Of a stretch of 64,000 nt of DNA, positions 33,737 through 45,619 are shown piece after piece. How positions within the stretch are numbered: position 1 is the first letter of the stretch; each line of letters starts with the position of its first letter. The stretch lies in contig CM068553.1 of assembly GCA_035048495.1 (NCBI GenBank), forward strand, positions 4,705,259 to 4,769,258, written 5' to 3'. This stretch comes from Euptelea pleiosperma. Its lineage: Eukaryota; Streptophyta; Magnoliopsida; Ranunculales; Eupteleaceae. The position numbers and the translations under genes were made by a program. Below the pieces are notes generated by a model, which saw only the letters and a list, made by a program, of their open reading frames with translations, ran no database searches and had not been told where the DNA came from.

Positions 33737-35449
33737 ATGAGAAAGCAAAGCAGCTCTTCCTTCTCTCTGGTTTCTTTCTTCTTTCTTCTCATCTTAATTG
33801 TTCCCCACAATGTTGGAATTGTTAGATTTGCAGAAGGAGGGAAGAGAACGGTTCACATCCCAGACGAGCTCGATGACGTGATCGACGACGAAGAGGACGA
33901 GGCCTGGAAGGAATGGGGTAAAAAATCGAAGCCCACGGAAGAGTTCGATCCCCCACCCATGGATTTATCCGGAATGGAGCTGTCGGAGATTCAAGCCGAG
34001 ATGATGAAGCGGCATTTTGGCCCGTCGTTCGGTTTCGTTAAGCTTCGATTGGGCGTTCGTCGCTCTGCGGTACCCAAATCCTTTTCCCTTCTGTTTTTTT
34101 ACTGGATTTTTGGCTGTGATAGGTTTTGGAGTATGGCATATGAATTGGGTTTGTAGTTTTTGCTGCAATCTTTTCTGGGTTTTTGTCTTGAATTACAGAT
34201 GGTTTGTTTACTTGACAATTTTTCCACAAATCAGAAGATTATTAAATTGTTTAGAAACCCCTTTGTTAAATTTTTGGTTTTCTCAAAGGTTTTATGGGTT
34301 CCTACTTCCTAGTTTGATCAATTCACTTCAATTTTGGTGGAAGTAAGAGAGAAATTACACATTTTGACCACTTCATTTGCTGAATCAGCTTGTAAGTTGC
34401 GGTTGTTGTAGCAAATTAGGACATTTGAGTTCTGAAATAAGTATCTAGGTTCTGTTATAACGATAGATTGCTGCAGTTCTTTATGATATTGACATGTTCA
34501 TAGAGGATCAGTTGTGGGTAGAGCATTTGCTGGGGGGCTGTAAGAAACTAATTGGGGATCTCATGGAAGTTATCTTGACTGGGTCTTATAAAAAATTTCA
34601 GGAGATGGCAGCTGAGATAGCAATGAGATGGACAAGGGTACTCAAAACCGGATCCATAGACGCCAAGTTCATGGCAGTCGATGTGAACACAATGATGTTC
34701 ACCATGGAAAAAGGGCAGGACACGGCAGAGGTATGCTTCATATCTATAGCTCTAAATCAAAAGTTTTAAAATCCTGTATCATTTAGATTTTTGGGGGCTA
34801 TGCCCCATTTCAAGAGTTGGGTCACCATTTTTTTCTTTCTTTCTGATAAGTCCAAATAGATGCATTAAAATAGAAAGATCGAGAAGATCTCTAAGAGTAC
34901 AAAGAAGAAAGGGACCACCAAAAGAAAATTACACGGGAACACCCTCCTCTCACCCGGACCACCAAAAGAAAATTACACGGGAACACCATCCTCTCACTCC
35001 AAGACTTCCTCAAACCTAAATACCAAATGACCAAAAAAAGTACCTCTCAACACCAATAAAAAAAAAGAGTACCTCGCAACTCAGTAGAAATGCTACCCCA
35101 CCTGAAGAGGAACGCCTTGATGCTAATAATAGGATCTTAGATCATCACATTCTTTTCATCCATGTTTTTGACATTTGCTGATGTGTAATGTGTTTAGATC
35201 TCTTGATTTCCCTATTTGGTTCAGGATTCAAATGGATTGAACCTCCTTTTTTTTTCTTTATTTTGCTAGTTGAAAGAATTTGTGTTGAGCCAACCAGAGG
35301 CATATGAGATCAAGATAGGCGATCAAATTCATCGAAGACCCGGAGATCCTCCTCTAGAGGAAGTTATTGAAATGCTACACAGTAAGGAACGTAAAGCTGA
35401 TGACACAAGTCCCACGGGGGAGCCGGAGCATCAGAACGACGAGTTGTAG
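33737..35449 (+). CDS. MESD-like (boca/mesd family) ER chaperone
   Basis: Three exons, 33737-34069, 34602-34730, 35270-35449, all GT-AG and phase 0; 213 residues. A hydrophobic signal peptide (about 10-27, LVSFFFLLILIV) is followed by an acidic stretch (HIPDELDDVIDDEEDEAWKEW), then a conserved core (MELSEIQAEMMKRHFGPSFG; IAMRWTRVLKTGSIDAKFMA; MFTMEKGQDTAELKEFVLSQ; EIKIGDQIHRRPGDPP). The core fits the Mesd domain, known in animals as a folding helper for LDL-receptor-like proteins in the ER. The protein ends NDEL, close to K/HDEL retention signals, which fits an ER-lumen role. Plants lack true LRP partners, so the client is unknown. Family assignment rests on the pattern of the second half and the architecture; a plant-specific ER protein of unknown function is the alternative. 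Confidence 0.8.
34912..34998. repeat. 44-bp tandem duplication in MESD-like intron 2
   Basis: GGACCACCAAAAGAAAATTA followed by CACGGGAACACC occurs twice, at 34912 and 34956, almost identical. The surrounding stretch 34830-35120 (TTTCTGATAAGTCCAAATAG...) may be an antisense LINE 3' relic. Confidence 0.75.
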
Positions 35450-36144
35450 TATGTGGGTAATTTCTAGTTTGTTCTGTGAAATTCCTTCTTCTAAGACAAG
35501 CTACAAGCTATCGACCTTTCAACTGTTTTATGTGATCAACAATTGATTGCTTGTCATCAACTCATGGCCTAATATAGCAGCACTTATATGAGCATTTATG
35601 AGTCTTTCATGTTTGCAGAACACACATGTGATCCTTCACATCAGCATAGGACTTTTAGCAAATGCATGCTCCTAGCTAGCAACCAAAAGAAGAAAGCATA
35701 AGTGGTTTTCAATTCGACAAGTATTCCCAAAATCTCTCATTTTCTAAAAAAATTCAAATAAACTTTGATTTCAAATTTTCAAATTTAGAAAAACAGGGTT
35801 GGTGGGGGTACATGTCAAAGAGAAATGCACTTATGAGCAATCACAAAGAATATACTATATTATTTCAAGTGCTCGGTCATCAGATATAGTCAGATTTTTG
35901 GCATATGAGACTTCCTAGGTGGGGACCCATCAAAAGGTGGGCCCTGCCTCCCTATCTATGTTCCACGTGTGAGGAACTGTTCTATGATACAGAATTATGT
36001 ATCAAAAGTTTGATACATAAATCCCTCAAAATTTTTGATACATAAATCCCTCAAAATGCCATGTGGCTCACTCTTTTGATCCCACTAACCCATGAATGTT
36101 TGGGCCACACTTTGGACTCACCAAAAATCAGTCTGATTGGTGAC
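35450..36144. other. MESD-like 3' flank with a partial foldback repeat
   Basis: No gene. From about 35940 there is one arm of the palindromic-end foldback family (TATCAAAAGTTTGATACATA at 36000, then CCATGTGGCTCACTCTTTTG), truncated at about 36140. Confidence 0.5.
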
Positions 36145-37120
36145 TGTTAGGATTTAATGTTTTCAAAATATTTTATAAAGGCTTATTTGGAAATTATTTT
36201 TCTCTAGTTAAATTTCATAAGTTGTTTTTGTCCCACACCGATCGTGGACATAAGGGATTTTTGATTTTCAAACTTTAAGAGAGAATGACTTATATAAATG
36301 GTTTCTTGTGGTGTTATATCACACACACATGTATGTGTTTAATAATTGTAGATAATATGGTTTGCTTATTGATCAAGCGTAGTGTTAAACCACAATCATT
36401 CATTGAAATGAAATAGGTGGGTCTCTTGATTGATCAAGTTAGATTATTGCCGTCAATCATGATTGGACATGATTAGATGACAAAGGTTGATTGATAAACA
36501 TGATTGGTGTTTCTTGAACCGTAGGAGTGTAAAATTCAAATTAAGTAGTTACAACAACCATTGATTGAAATGAAAATAGATTGATCTCTTGATTTATCAA
36601 GTTAGATCATAGCAGTGTAAAATTCACATTAAGTAGTTACAACAACCCTTGATTGAAATAAAAATAGATTGATCTCTTGATTTTATCATGTTGGATCATA
36701 GCTGTCAATCACAATTAGAGAAATTCAAATTTGAAGTGTCTTCAAGACATAACAATGTCTTCTCTTAAAAAGACACCATTGAAATGGAACCAATCAAAAG
36801 GTATTGCCAAAAGACACCACAAAAATCTTTAAATAAGGGACGTATTTCCGGATTGTTACACATCTCAAATTCTCTTTTATGCTCTACATACATCTTTGGC
36901 ATACAATAGTGTCAGAACCTTGATCAATGGTTCAAAGTTGACCGGGTTGCAAAGATTTGTTATATCCGTGCTCTTATAGAAAACCAATGAATAAGAAAAT
37001 ATATACTATATATATCTTTGGCATACGATAGAAGGTGTTAGAACCTAGATCAACGGTGCAAAGTCGATCGACAATGTCTTATTGTATCCTGGAGGCAAGA
37101 TTGTCCAAACCCTTTTGCAT
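36145..37120 (+). mobile_element. Possible LTR-retrotransposon end, unclassified
   Basis: Begins TGTTAGGATTTAATG and contains imperfect direct repeats: GTAGTTACAACAACC twice about 92 bp apart (36545, 36637), and TCTTTGGCATAC...AGAACC twice (about 36892 and 37015). A TATTGTATCCTGGAGGCAAG phrase is at 37081. It is followed by LINE-like coding sequence, so boundaries are uncertain. Confidence 0.3.
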
Positions 37121-37139
37121 GCTCTAATCACCATTCCTG

Positions 37140-38180
37140 ATCAAGTACATCAATTAAAAGTGATAGTCGGCAAGTACAGTGAGGAACCAGGGGGTTGGGT
37201 AACAAAGAACTCTAGGCTATCTTTTGGGTTTTAGGTGTGGGGTGTGGAAAGGCATTCTCAAGCCTAAGGAGAAATTTTTGGCAGGAATTAGAATGGTGCT
37301 AGGTAATGGGTCTAGGATCAGATTTTGGGAGGATTCATGGTGTGGTGATGCTTGCTTTAAGGAGGCCTTCCCACAGTTGTATTCTCTTTCACAAAGGAAA
37401 GGCCAGTTTATCGGTTCGTTTTGAAACAGATCTAATCAGGAAGGTTCTTGGGATAGGAGACGCATTTTTGTATGGGAAAGTGAACAAGTGGACATATTGA
37501 CGGAAGCCTTAGAAAATTACATAGTCATGCCCTTTGAAGAGGATTGCTTGTCTTGGGTTAATTCCAAATCGGAGCGTTTCTCGGTGAGTTCCTTTTTTGA
37601 AGCCTTATCACTCTCCTTCTCCTAGACATTTTGTGTGCCCTTGCATTTGGAAAGCCAAAATACCTTTGAGAATCTGATTCTTTGCGTGGACTGCCTCATT
37701 GGATAAATTACTCACTGTTGAGAACTTGATTGCTAGGAAGTGGATTTTGGATAGTTATTGTGTAATGTGCAAGTCCAGGGGTGAGAACACACACCGTCTT
37801 CTTTTACATTGTGGTTTTTCCAAACAGATCTGGTCATGTTTCTTTGCTTTAGTGGGCCTACTATGGGTCCAACAGGAGTCATTTCTCTTTCAGAAGGGGA
37901 TAGATTCTGTGGAGGATGGTGTCTTATGCAGCCATTTGGGGCTTATGGTTGGAGAGAAATGGGTGGGTTTTTGAAAGGCAAAGAGCACTCACTTCAGGAA
38001 GTTATCATTAACATCAAAGCCTTCCTCTACAGTTGGAGTAGCATATTCCCAGAACTAAGAGGCACTTTCTTTGAAGATTTGGTCTTTAGGTTTGAGTCTA
38101 TATTAGAGAGATAGCAGGGTGGCTCTATTTTCTTGTTTTCTTTTCTATTTCCTTTTGCAGGTTCCGCTTCCTTGGAGGAA
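37140..38180 (+). mobile_element. LINE ORF2 3' remnant (zf-RVT region)
   Basis: Broken plus-strand frames read WKGILKPKEKFLAGIRMVLG, NGSRIRFWEDSWCGD, then a Cys/His cluster (YCVMCKSRGENTHRLLLHC) and FSKQIWSCFFALVG. This is the usual order at the end of plant LINE ORF2. Several frameshifts and stops; no target duplication located. Confidence 0.7.
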
Positions 38181-38264
38181 CTCATGCATCTCCATCGAAT
38201 TGAACAAGAAGCTCGATTATGAGATAAAAAGGAGCAATTTGTGTCACTTTCCAAGGCTCATTTA

Positions 38265-39230
38265 GTTAGTATAGTCGATGCAGACTCGAACTTTACCATT
38301 CTTTTTCGATACAGCCACAATGTTTGCTACCCAATCAGGGTATTTAACCTCTCCAATAAACTTGGCATCGTGTAGTTTCCGGATTTCGTGATTCACTGCT
38401 TTATAAAATCATGGGCTAACTTCCTTGGCTTATGTCTGATAGGCCGGGCTAAGGAACAACTTATGGTAAGCAACATCAGGATCTAATCCTGGCATGTCGT
38501 CAAACGACTAAGCAACAATATCTTTTTTCTTTTTCCTCAGAGAAGGGCTATTAACTCGGCCTTGTCAGAGGAGGTTAATGATGTCCCAATGTCAGAATAA
38601 AGTCGGGGCTCGCATGGTATCTCTCCAATATCTACAGACTCTACAGGCTCTAAAGTCGGCGGATCTTTCTTTCCTTCAAGCCACATGTCTCCTTGTGCCG
38701 AATCAAGAAAGAGATGTAGTTGCTATAATTTGGACTCGGCCAAGTCCTTCCCAACTGTACTTGGGGATGAAGCTTGATGAGTATTTTTAAGAAAATCACT
38801 CGTAGCTCGGGCATACTCTACAGCAATCAATTGGCACCGCTGGACTGCCAGTTGGTCACCATGGATCTTCTCCATTGTACATTTGTACCATTAGGAGTTG
38901 GGAAGCGTATCACTTGATGGTATGTTGCAGGGACTGCTTTCATTCCGCGAGTTCACCATCTCCCAAGAAAAACATTGTAAGTAGAGGGGACATTCATCAC
39001 AATGTCCCTTGATCAATGTAATTTTGGATCATATGCATAGGGGAACGACATCCATTGGTATAATGTCCCTGGTAATGATGATATGAACGCCAACACTTGA
39101 TCGAGAGTCACTTTTCAAATGTGTAAAGTGTCGACGAGGCCTATCAGGAGGGATATCATTGTAATTCATCTGATTTTCTTCCCAATTTCCTATAATGTGC
39201 AGGTTGATTACCATAACCACTGATTTTTGG
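38265..39230 (-). mobile_element. Ty3/gypsy protease-RT relic, minus strand
   Basis: Read on the minus strand, 38265-38370 gives EVKYPDWVANIVAVSKKNGK then VRVCIDY, a typical Tat-type RT entry. 38430-38520 gives DDMPGLDPDVAYHKLFLSPA. 38820-38995 gives STYNVFLGR and KAVPATYHQVIRFPT from the protease side. The order (protease, then RT, going leftwards) is right. Multiple stops; LTRs not located. No plus-strand gene here. Confidence 0.75.
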
Positions 39231-39594
39231 CTCGTTATATGGGACCACGGCTACCTAAGTATCGGAGGAAGACTTGACCTTAACATCCGGCCTCTAATAA
39301 ACTTTGGGTAGAGAGAAATTATAGGAGAGATGACTCTACATTGTGATTCAGCAGGTTTTGTCCCGCGTTATAATGCAATTGATTTTAACTAGGGAATGTA
39401 GAGGCACAACATTTTCATTTGCGGTTGTCCCACTTTATAGTGGGTAATTACTAATTAAGCGCCGAAAATGTGGTGTACCATAAACAAATGCAAAGTTTAT
39501 GGTGTACCGAGCGGATTCTAGAGCTTAACTTAACGGAACCAAGCGTACTTAATTGTATTAAAAAAAAAAGATAACATTGCAACTATGTAAATTA

Positions 39595-41170
39595 AGCGCC
39601 ACATAGCCACATGGCACTCTCTTTCAGGTCCATTGATCCATGAATGTTTGGCCTGATTGGTGATTAATAGCTGTTGGGTTTGAGCATTTTTTTTCATCAT
39701 GGGCTGGAATTTCATTGTAGACCAGTTCAAGAAGCCCACCTGAAAAAATGCTCAAAACCAACGGAAATTACCCATTAGGATCACTTTAGTTTGTTGGTCC
39801 ACCAAGGAGTGGTCCAAACATCCATGTGAGTTGTTCATACTGTGGTGATCATCTTCACAAAAAATCAGTCCATTTCCACATTCATAAACTCAAGGAAAAT
39901 TGACTTTAATTTGAAAAATCCAGACCATCCAATTAAACCATAACTTTAGGTCAATATTTTATATGGTTACCAATGTTGACATGGACTGCTTTTTGGTGAT
40001 GATGATCATCATGTCAAGGAAAACTCAATGTGTGGTTGGATTGTCCAACATGACCTAAGTGTGGGCCAGTGGGCCCGAAAGAGTGTACTAGGTGACAATT
40101 GGAGGGACTTCTATGTCAAAAAATAAAATATCATCTTACACATGGAGCTGAACCTAGCATTTGATTCTCTTTAAAACTTACATGATCGAATGTCCCTAAC
40201 CATCCAATCTGTAGACTAATTCTACTTTTCTTTATTGACCTTTGTCAATGAATGGTGGGTCCTGTACAAAGTTCCACAGGATCCCTCCCAAAATGCCAAG
40301 GTTGCATTCTTCAGGCTACCCGACCCATAAATTATTGTCACACTCCTTAGTGAACCTACCCACCAGCTGATTGATGATTTCTAGCCGTTGGAACGTTTTT
40401 GGGAAAACATGAAACTTGATGCAGCTCAAATGTCTCAAATACTCTGTGGAGCATATTTTTCCTGTGTGGGCTGTGTAGCATACTCTTCAGGCCCACTGAC
40501 CCCTGATTGGTTGGGCCACCATTTGATCTGATGGACCTACAAAACAACTATTAGCCCGGTTGGTGATCTCTAGCGGTTGGATTCAAATGTTTTTTATGGG
40601 GTAATTTTTAGCCATTGGATTTAAACTCTTTTTTTGATACTCGAATTGAATGGCAAGAGATCACAGGGATGATTTTTGGAGTAGGTCCATCGAGTGGTGG
40701 GCCAGTGGACCCCAAAGAGTGTGCCAGTTGGTGTGTTTATATGTGCTACACAGCTCCACAGTGAAAAATGTTCCACAGAATCAATTTTTCCCTCTTAGGT
40801 GGTTGATCGCTTCTTTTTCATCCATGTAAGGAGTAGATCTTTGAATTTGATGACGGATCTCCGACAGAATGAACCACGTAAAACACTCTTTAGAGATCAA
40901 CCGTATGGATGTTTGGCTCATCCCTAGGTGGACACTTACATACGAAAAATCATCCTGATTCATAATTTCTAGCCTTTGGATCTAAGTACCCCAAATAGCT
41001 CTCGCTTGATTTATAATAAACCATGAAAAACACTAATCCAAGGATAGAAATCATGTAAATTCAGTTACGGATGAGCCAAGCAAACATTCACACGGTAAGT
41101 GGTCTCTAAGAATGTGTTAAGTGGCCTCTAAGAATGTGCCACATGGCTCATACTGTGGTCCCTCATCAAA
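39595..41170. mobile_element. Cluster of GGATGTTTGGCC-core and related foldback MITEs
   Basis: Three or four degraded copies. One at about 39595-39840 has AATGTTTGGCCTGATTGGTG and inverse GTGGTCCAAACATCCATG. One at about 40300-40790 has GATTTCTAGCCGTTGGAA and GGGCCAGTGGACC. One at about 40850-41170 has CCGTATGGATGTTTGGCTC and GAATGTGCCACATGGCTCAT. Parts of the GGTGATGATGATCATC repeat lie between. Confidence 0.55.
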
Positions 41171-41340
41171 TATTTATTCTATCGTACAACAACCACCGAG
41201 AAATACAGCGCGTTGATGGCGCTACGGCGATGGTGACTCGTCCTTAAAATATAAGACTGGACGTTGTCATAACTCATAACTCCATAACGTGGTCATTAAC
41301 TTAGGAATCTATCTAGGAAAATGCTACCCCACGAAAAACT

Positions 41341-41502
41341 GGACATAAAATTGTGTGGTTGAGGCCATTGACTATTGGATTTAAGAGATCCATGGTCCAC
41401 AAGGCAACAACTGTACAAAATATACAGTTGTTACCTTGCTCGTGGACCATGGATCTCTTGAAACCAACGATTAAAGGCCTCAACCACATTTATTTTTGTC
41501 CA
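41341..41502. mobile_element. Near-perfect hairpin repeat
   Basis: Arms of about 62 nt (41354-41415 and 41421-41488) share TGTGGTTGAGGCC, AAGAGATCCATGGTCCAC and CAACAACTGTA, with a loop of only a few bases. Outer ends GGACATAAAA / TTTTTGTCC. A decayed relative is at 50745-50870. Most likely a MITE; an RNA hairpin is possible. Confidence 0.7.
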
Positions 41503-41937
41503 TACTTTAAAAAAAATGGTCATCCAAAGAATCTATTATTTTGAAAATAACCTTTTGTGTGGAAAAAAATAAAAAATACTTTTTCAAGTCTAAAAATGGT
41601 GATCCAAACACACCCCCTTTACTTTCATTAGCAAGCATCATTTCGCTCTCCCCGCACAACTCTTATATACCTCTTAACCACATTCCTTAAAATCTTGCAC
41701 CCACATTTCTCTACTCTCTTAATTTCTTTCTCTACATACACATTTCTCTACTCTCTTTCCCTATATCTTTCTCCAAAACTTCTCTCCTTCTCGTTGTAAG
41801 GATTCTCGAAAGTCCCCCGTTTACACAAAAAGTTAAATAATTTTAAATTTAATTAATACCAATGTACACGTGCTGACGAGTTTTTATGATTTCTAATTTA
41901 TCTTTCTTCTTCTTTGCTCCAATGAAAACGTCAAGGG

Positions 41938-42225
41938 GGGCGTTTGGGAACGAGAAGTGAAAGCACTTCTCCTTGTAGTAGAAGTTACAAGTTGATTTTA
42001 CCTCCAAAAAGTCATAGAAATTCAAATGTCGGGTGGGATTCTAATTTTTGAGAAGTTATTTCTCTTAGAAGTTAAAAGCTAAAAATTTTGGCTTCAGTTT
42101 TAAGTTAGTTTTTAACTTTTCAAAAGTTAAAATATGAAATACATCCAAACCAACTTTTTAACCTTTTGGCTTATAAAAGTCAATAAGTTACTTATTTTTG
42201 TGTTGCCAAACGTCCCCTAATTAGT
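41938..42225. mobile_element. TIR element with GGGGCGTTTGG ends
   Basis: Ends GGGGGCGTTTGGGAACGAGA and inverse TTGCCAAACGTCCCC. Interior is AT-rich with AAGTTAAAAGCT and inverse-like words. Right flank begins TAA, left flank does not, so a 3-bp duplication cannot be confirmed; PIF/Harbinger-like by its ends. Confidence 0.5.
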
Positions 42226-42249
42226 AAGAAACTTCAAACATTATTTCCA

Positions 42250-42430
42250 ATTCGGAGTATCTCGTAGAGCTATTTTAGGACCTCGACATGAGTGCACCAA
42301 ACAATGCTTGAATCCCACGGTTAAAAATAAACCTATGTAAAAGACTACAATCCAATGGTTAGAAATCACTAATCAGCATACTTTTGGTCTATAATTGCTG
42401 AGGATGTTCCAAATATCCATACCATGTTTA
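42250..42430. mobile_element. Truncated GGATGTTTGGCC-core foldback
   Basis: Contains CAATGCTTGAATCCCACGG and AATCCAATGGTTAGAAATCA ahead of GATGTTCCAAATATCCATAC; one arm is lost. Confidence 0.5.
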
Positions 42431-42786
42431 GATTCAACGTTGATGAGTAGCATGATCACAAACACCCTAAAGGAAAGATATTTGTGCCTTGCCCCCACCC
42501 TAGGGTCTGTTTGGAAATGGGCCTACGCGTGTTTGATTGTCCCATGTGTGCGATACTGAGCGTTGTACGCGAATTCATTTTCGGCTATCAATTAAAAATT
42601 TCTTGCCTAGTACGTGCATATGATGAGTTTTTGTATATATATATATATATATGTACTCAATTAAAAAGCTTGTCGGCATGACACGTGAGACCTTGATACG
42701 ATAAGTAGGCCCATGGACCTTGTTAAGAATACATGGGCCTACTTAATATACGGATCACATAATAGTTGAGCCTTTGATATTTAAGG

Positions 42787-43242
42787 CAAGGTTTAAAGGA
42801 GCCCATTTTAACGGTTAAACGGACTGGGGGCGTTACCCTTTAAACTGTTTAAACGGCCGTTAAAATGGATTGAAACGGTCAGGGGCAAAAATGGAAAAAA
42901 ATGGAATTAAACGGATTTTAATGGTTTTAACGATTTTAACGGAAAAAAAAACGGAAAAAGTGGCGCTGAAATTCAAATTTTGAAATTTAAAATTTTTAAA
43001 AAAATACGGAATTTAACGGGTTTAAACGGATTTTAACGGAAATTAAACGGATTTTAATGGTATTAAACGGTTTTAACGGCCATTTTTTTCACAAAATTTT
43101 TCAAAATTAAACGGCTGTTTAAACGATTTTAACGGCCGTTAAAGCCAAAAAAAACGGCCATTTTTTTCAAAACCGATAAAACGGGTTTAAACGGAAACGG
43201 GCTTGGGGCGTTACCGTTTAAACGGCCGTTTTTAAAACCATG
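42787..43242. mobile_element. hAT-like CAAGG-family element with perfect 8-bp duplication
   Basis: Ends CAAGGTTTAAAGGAGCCC and (inverted) CATGGTTTTAAAAACGGC. Flanking duplication ATTTAAGG is perfect (42779-42786, 43243-43250). The interior repeats TTTAACGG and TTAAACGG many times in both orientations. Confidence 0.9.
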
Positions 43243-43432
43243 ATTTAAGGCACTAATTATGTCTGACCCATTGCATGTGGGGAACTAATTAGGCACGTGG
43301 GATTCACCTTATATGTGGATCACTTGATGTAGGACCCACATAATTGCTGCCACGTTTTAAAATTTATACTTGCAGGTCAAAAACATAAATATATGAAGAT
43401 TTAAAATATCCACGTTTAAATAACGTTATAAC

Positions 43433-43787
43433 CAGGGTTTAAAAGAGGCCGTTTTAACGGTTAAACGGACTGGGGCGTTACCGTTTAAAACATTTAAATG
43501 GCCGTTAAAACGGATTGAAATGGCCAGGGGCAAAAATGGAAAAAATAGAATTTAACGGGAAAAAATGGCGCTGAAATTCAAATTTTGAAAAAAAAAAAAA
43601 AAAAAAAACAGATTTTAACGGAAATTAAACGGATTTAACAGCAGTTTTTTTCACAAAACGGCCGTTTAAATGATTTTAACGGCCGTTAAAAAAAAAAAAA
43701 GGCCGTTAAATTCAAAAACGTTAAAACGTGATTAAACGGAAACGGACTTGGGGCGTTAACATTTAAACGGCCGTTTTTAAAACCATG
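43433..43787. mobile_element. hAT-like CAAGG-family element with perfect 8-bp duplication
   Basis: Begins CAGGGTTTAAAAGAGGCC and ends AAACCATG. Duplication GTTATAAC at 43425-43432 and 43788-43795. It lies only 190 bp from the copy ending at 43242. A scrambled TAACG-rich stretch follows to about 44120. Confidence 0.9.
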
Positions 43788-44197
43788 GTTATAACATTAA
43801 CACTCCAACCTTGTTACGTTATTTAAGAGCTCAAATCCGAAGAAATAGGCTTAGGAAAATAACGCCTGTTATAACTGAAATAGTGACCGTTATTTTTAGA
43901 AAAAAATATACTGTTATCGAGGTTATTTTGATAATGGTCATACTCATAACAATAACGTTAAGTTACCGTTCTAATATTATATCGGACAAGTTAAAACCTT
44001 GAAACTAACCCTTGTTTATAAAGGTTTTAAATAATCTGTTACAATGTTAGGACGGTTCGTTAACGTTACTATTATAACGGGCTACGGTAGTAAGTTTGAG
44101 TAATATTCTATTTCAAAAATAATGACCATTAATTATAAGGTTAAGCCCGTTCGGATGGGGCGTTACTGTTATACCGGCAGTTCTTTAACGTTTAAAC

Positions 44198-44466
44198 CAA
44201 GGTTTAATAGGGGCCATTATAACGATATAACAGATGGAGGTGTTACCGTTCTTTTCATTATAACAAATTGTAACGCACAGGGGCAAAAAATGGAAAAAAG
44301 GGAAAGTAACGGCGCTAAATTTTTAACAGGAAATAACTGAAAATAACGAAAAAATAGTGGATGTAATTTTAACACTTTTTTTTCTTCAGAAAATAACGAT
44401 TATTATTTTTGTTATAACGAAAAATAACGGCCATTATTTTCATTATAAAAACCGTTTTTAAAACCA
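44198..44466. mobile_element. hAT-like CAAGG-family element, older copy
   Basis: Begins CAAGGTTTAATAGGGGCC and ends GTTTTTAAAACCA; the interior GTAACGGCGCTAAATTTTTA matches the family. The target duplication is no longer recognisable. Confidence 0.7.
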
Positions 44467-44524
44467 AACAGGGTCTACCAATAGATGGTCTAAACATTCA
44501 TAAGGTCAGTAGAACCTTAACTAA

Positions 44525-45012
44525 GGGTCTGTTTGGTACGTGAGAAAAAGAGTTCCGACGATGAATATTTAGCCAGGCAAATATTATCTTGGCTAAATAT
44601 TTGCTCATATCAATATTTAACAATGGTTGGTACGTGTATGAGCTAGCTCACTTCAGCTTACTTCATTTTCTTTCAATTTGAGTGGGTCCTACATATCAAA
44701 GTCAAAAATAGGTTGGGCAAGTGCGGGAACCACATGTTATGTCAAAGGATAAAAAAAAAATCAATTTTATCTTTTTTATATATTAAAAAATTAATTTTTA
44801 TTGAAAATAGTGATTTTCCGATGAGAAAATAAATGGCGTGAAAATATTTACATAGGGGGGGAGGTGATCAAATTTTTTCCTGCCACAAAGGGCAAATATG
44901 TGGGCCCGGCTAAATATTCGCCGAGGGCGAGTGGCTGCCAAACACACCCAGGTGAATATTAGCACGGCTAAATATTTTATTTTCCCGCCGCGGTGCGTTA
45001 CAAAACAGTCCC
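44525..45012. mobile_element. Tourist-like (PIF/Harbinger) MITE
   Basis: Terminal repeats GGGTCTGTTTGGTACG and inverse (GTTACAAAACAGTCCC), flanked by TAA at 44522-44524 and 45013-45015. Subterminal GGCTAAATATT words occur in both orientations. 488 bp, no coding capacity. Confidence 0.8.
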
Positions 45013-45046
45013 TAAGCTCCAAATGGCATTTTTAGGAAGTGGAGAC

Positions 45047-45422
45047 CATGGTTTTAAAAACGGCTGTTTAAACGGTAACGGCCCAAGCCCGTTTCCGTTA
45101 AAACCATTTAAACACGTTTTATCGGTTTTGAAATAAACGGCCGTTTTTTTTGTTTTAATGGTCGTTAAAATCGCTTAAATAGCCATTTAATTTTGGAAAA
45201 TTTTGTAAAAAAAAGGCCGTTTAATTTCCGTTAAAATTTGTTTAAATTTCATTTTTTTTAAAATTTCAAAATTTGAATTTCAGCGCCACTTCTTACGTTT
45301 TTTTTCGTTTAATTCCATTTTTTCTCATTTTTGCCCCTGACCGTTTCAATCCGTTTTAACGGCCGTTTAAACAGTAACGCCCCAGTCCGTTTAACTGTTA
45401 AAACGGCCTCCTTTAAACCTTG
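45047..45422. mobile_element. hAT-like CAAGG-family element, opposite orientation, perfect 8-bp duplication
   Basis: Begins CATGGTTTTAAAAACGGC and ends CTTTAAACCTTG. Duplication GTGGAGAC at 45039-45046 and 45423-45430. Inserted 35 bp from the end of the Tourist-like MITE. Confidence 0.9.
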
Positions 45423-45619
45423 GTGGAGACTTCAAATTTCGAAGTCCTCAGCGCCAGCAAATATTTTGTCCGTTTTGCTCCTTATAATCGATGAAGATGT
45501 CTTTCCTGAGGTCCCACTTTTTGGATGTTCCTCAGGATACGTGAGATGTGAATCTATAGACCATCGACGGGTGGACCTTGGGAGAGGACGACTAGAAGAT
45601 GGCTCAAGTAGTAGTCAGA

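Noticed and set aside
38578..38790. 70-codon plus-strand frame
   Set aside because: Shadow of the minus-strand gypsy protease-RT relic.
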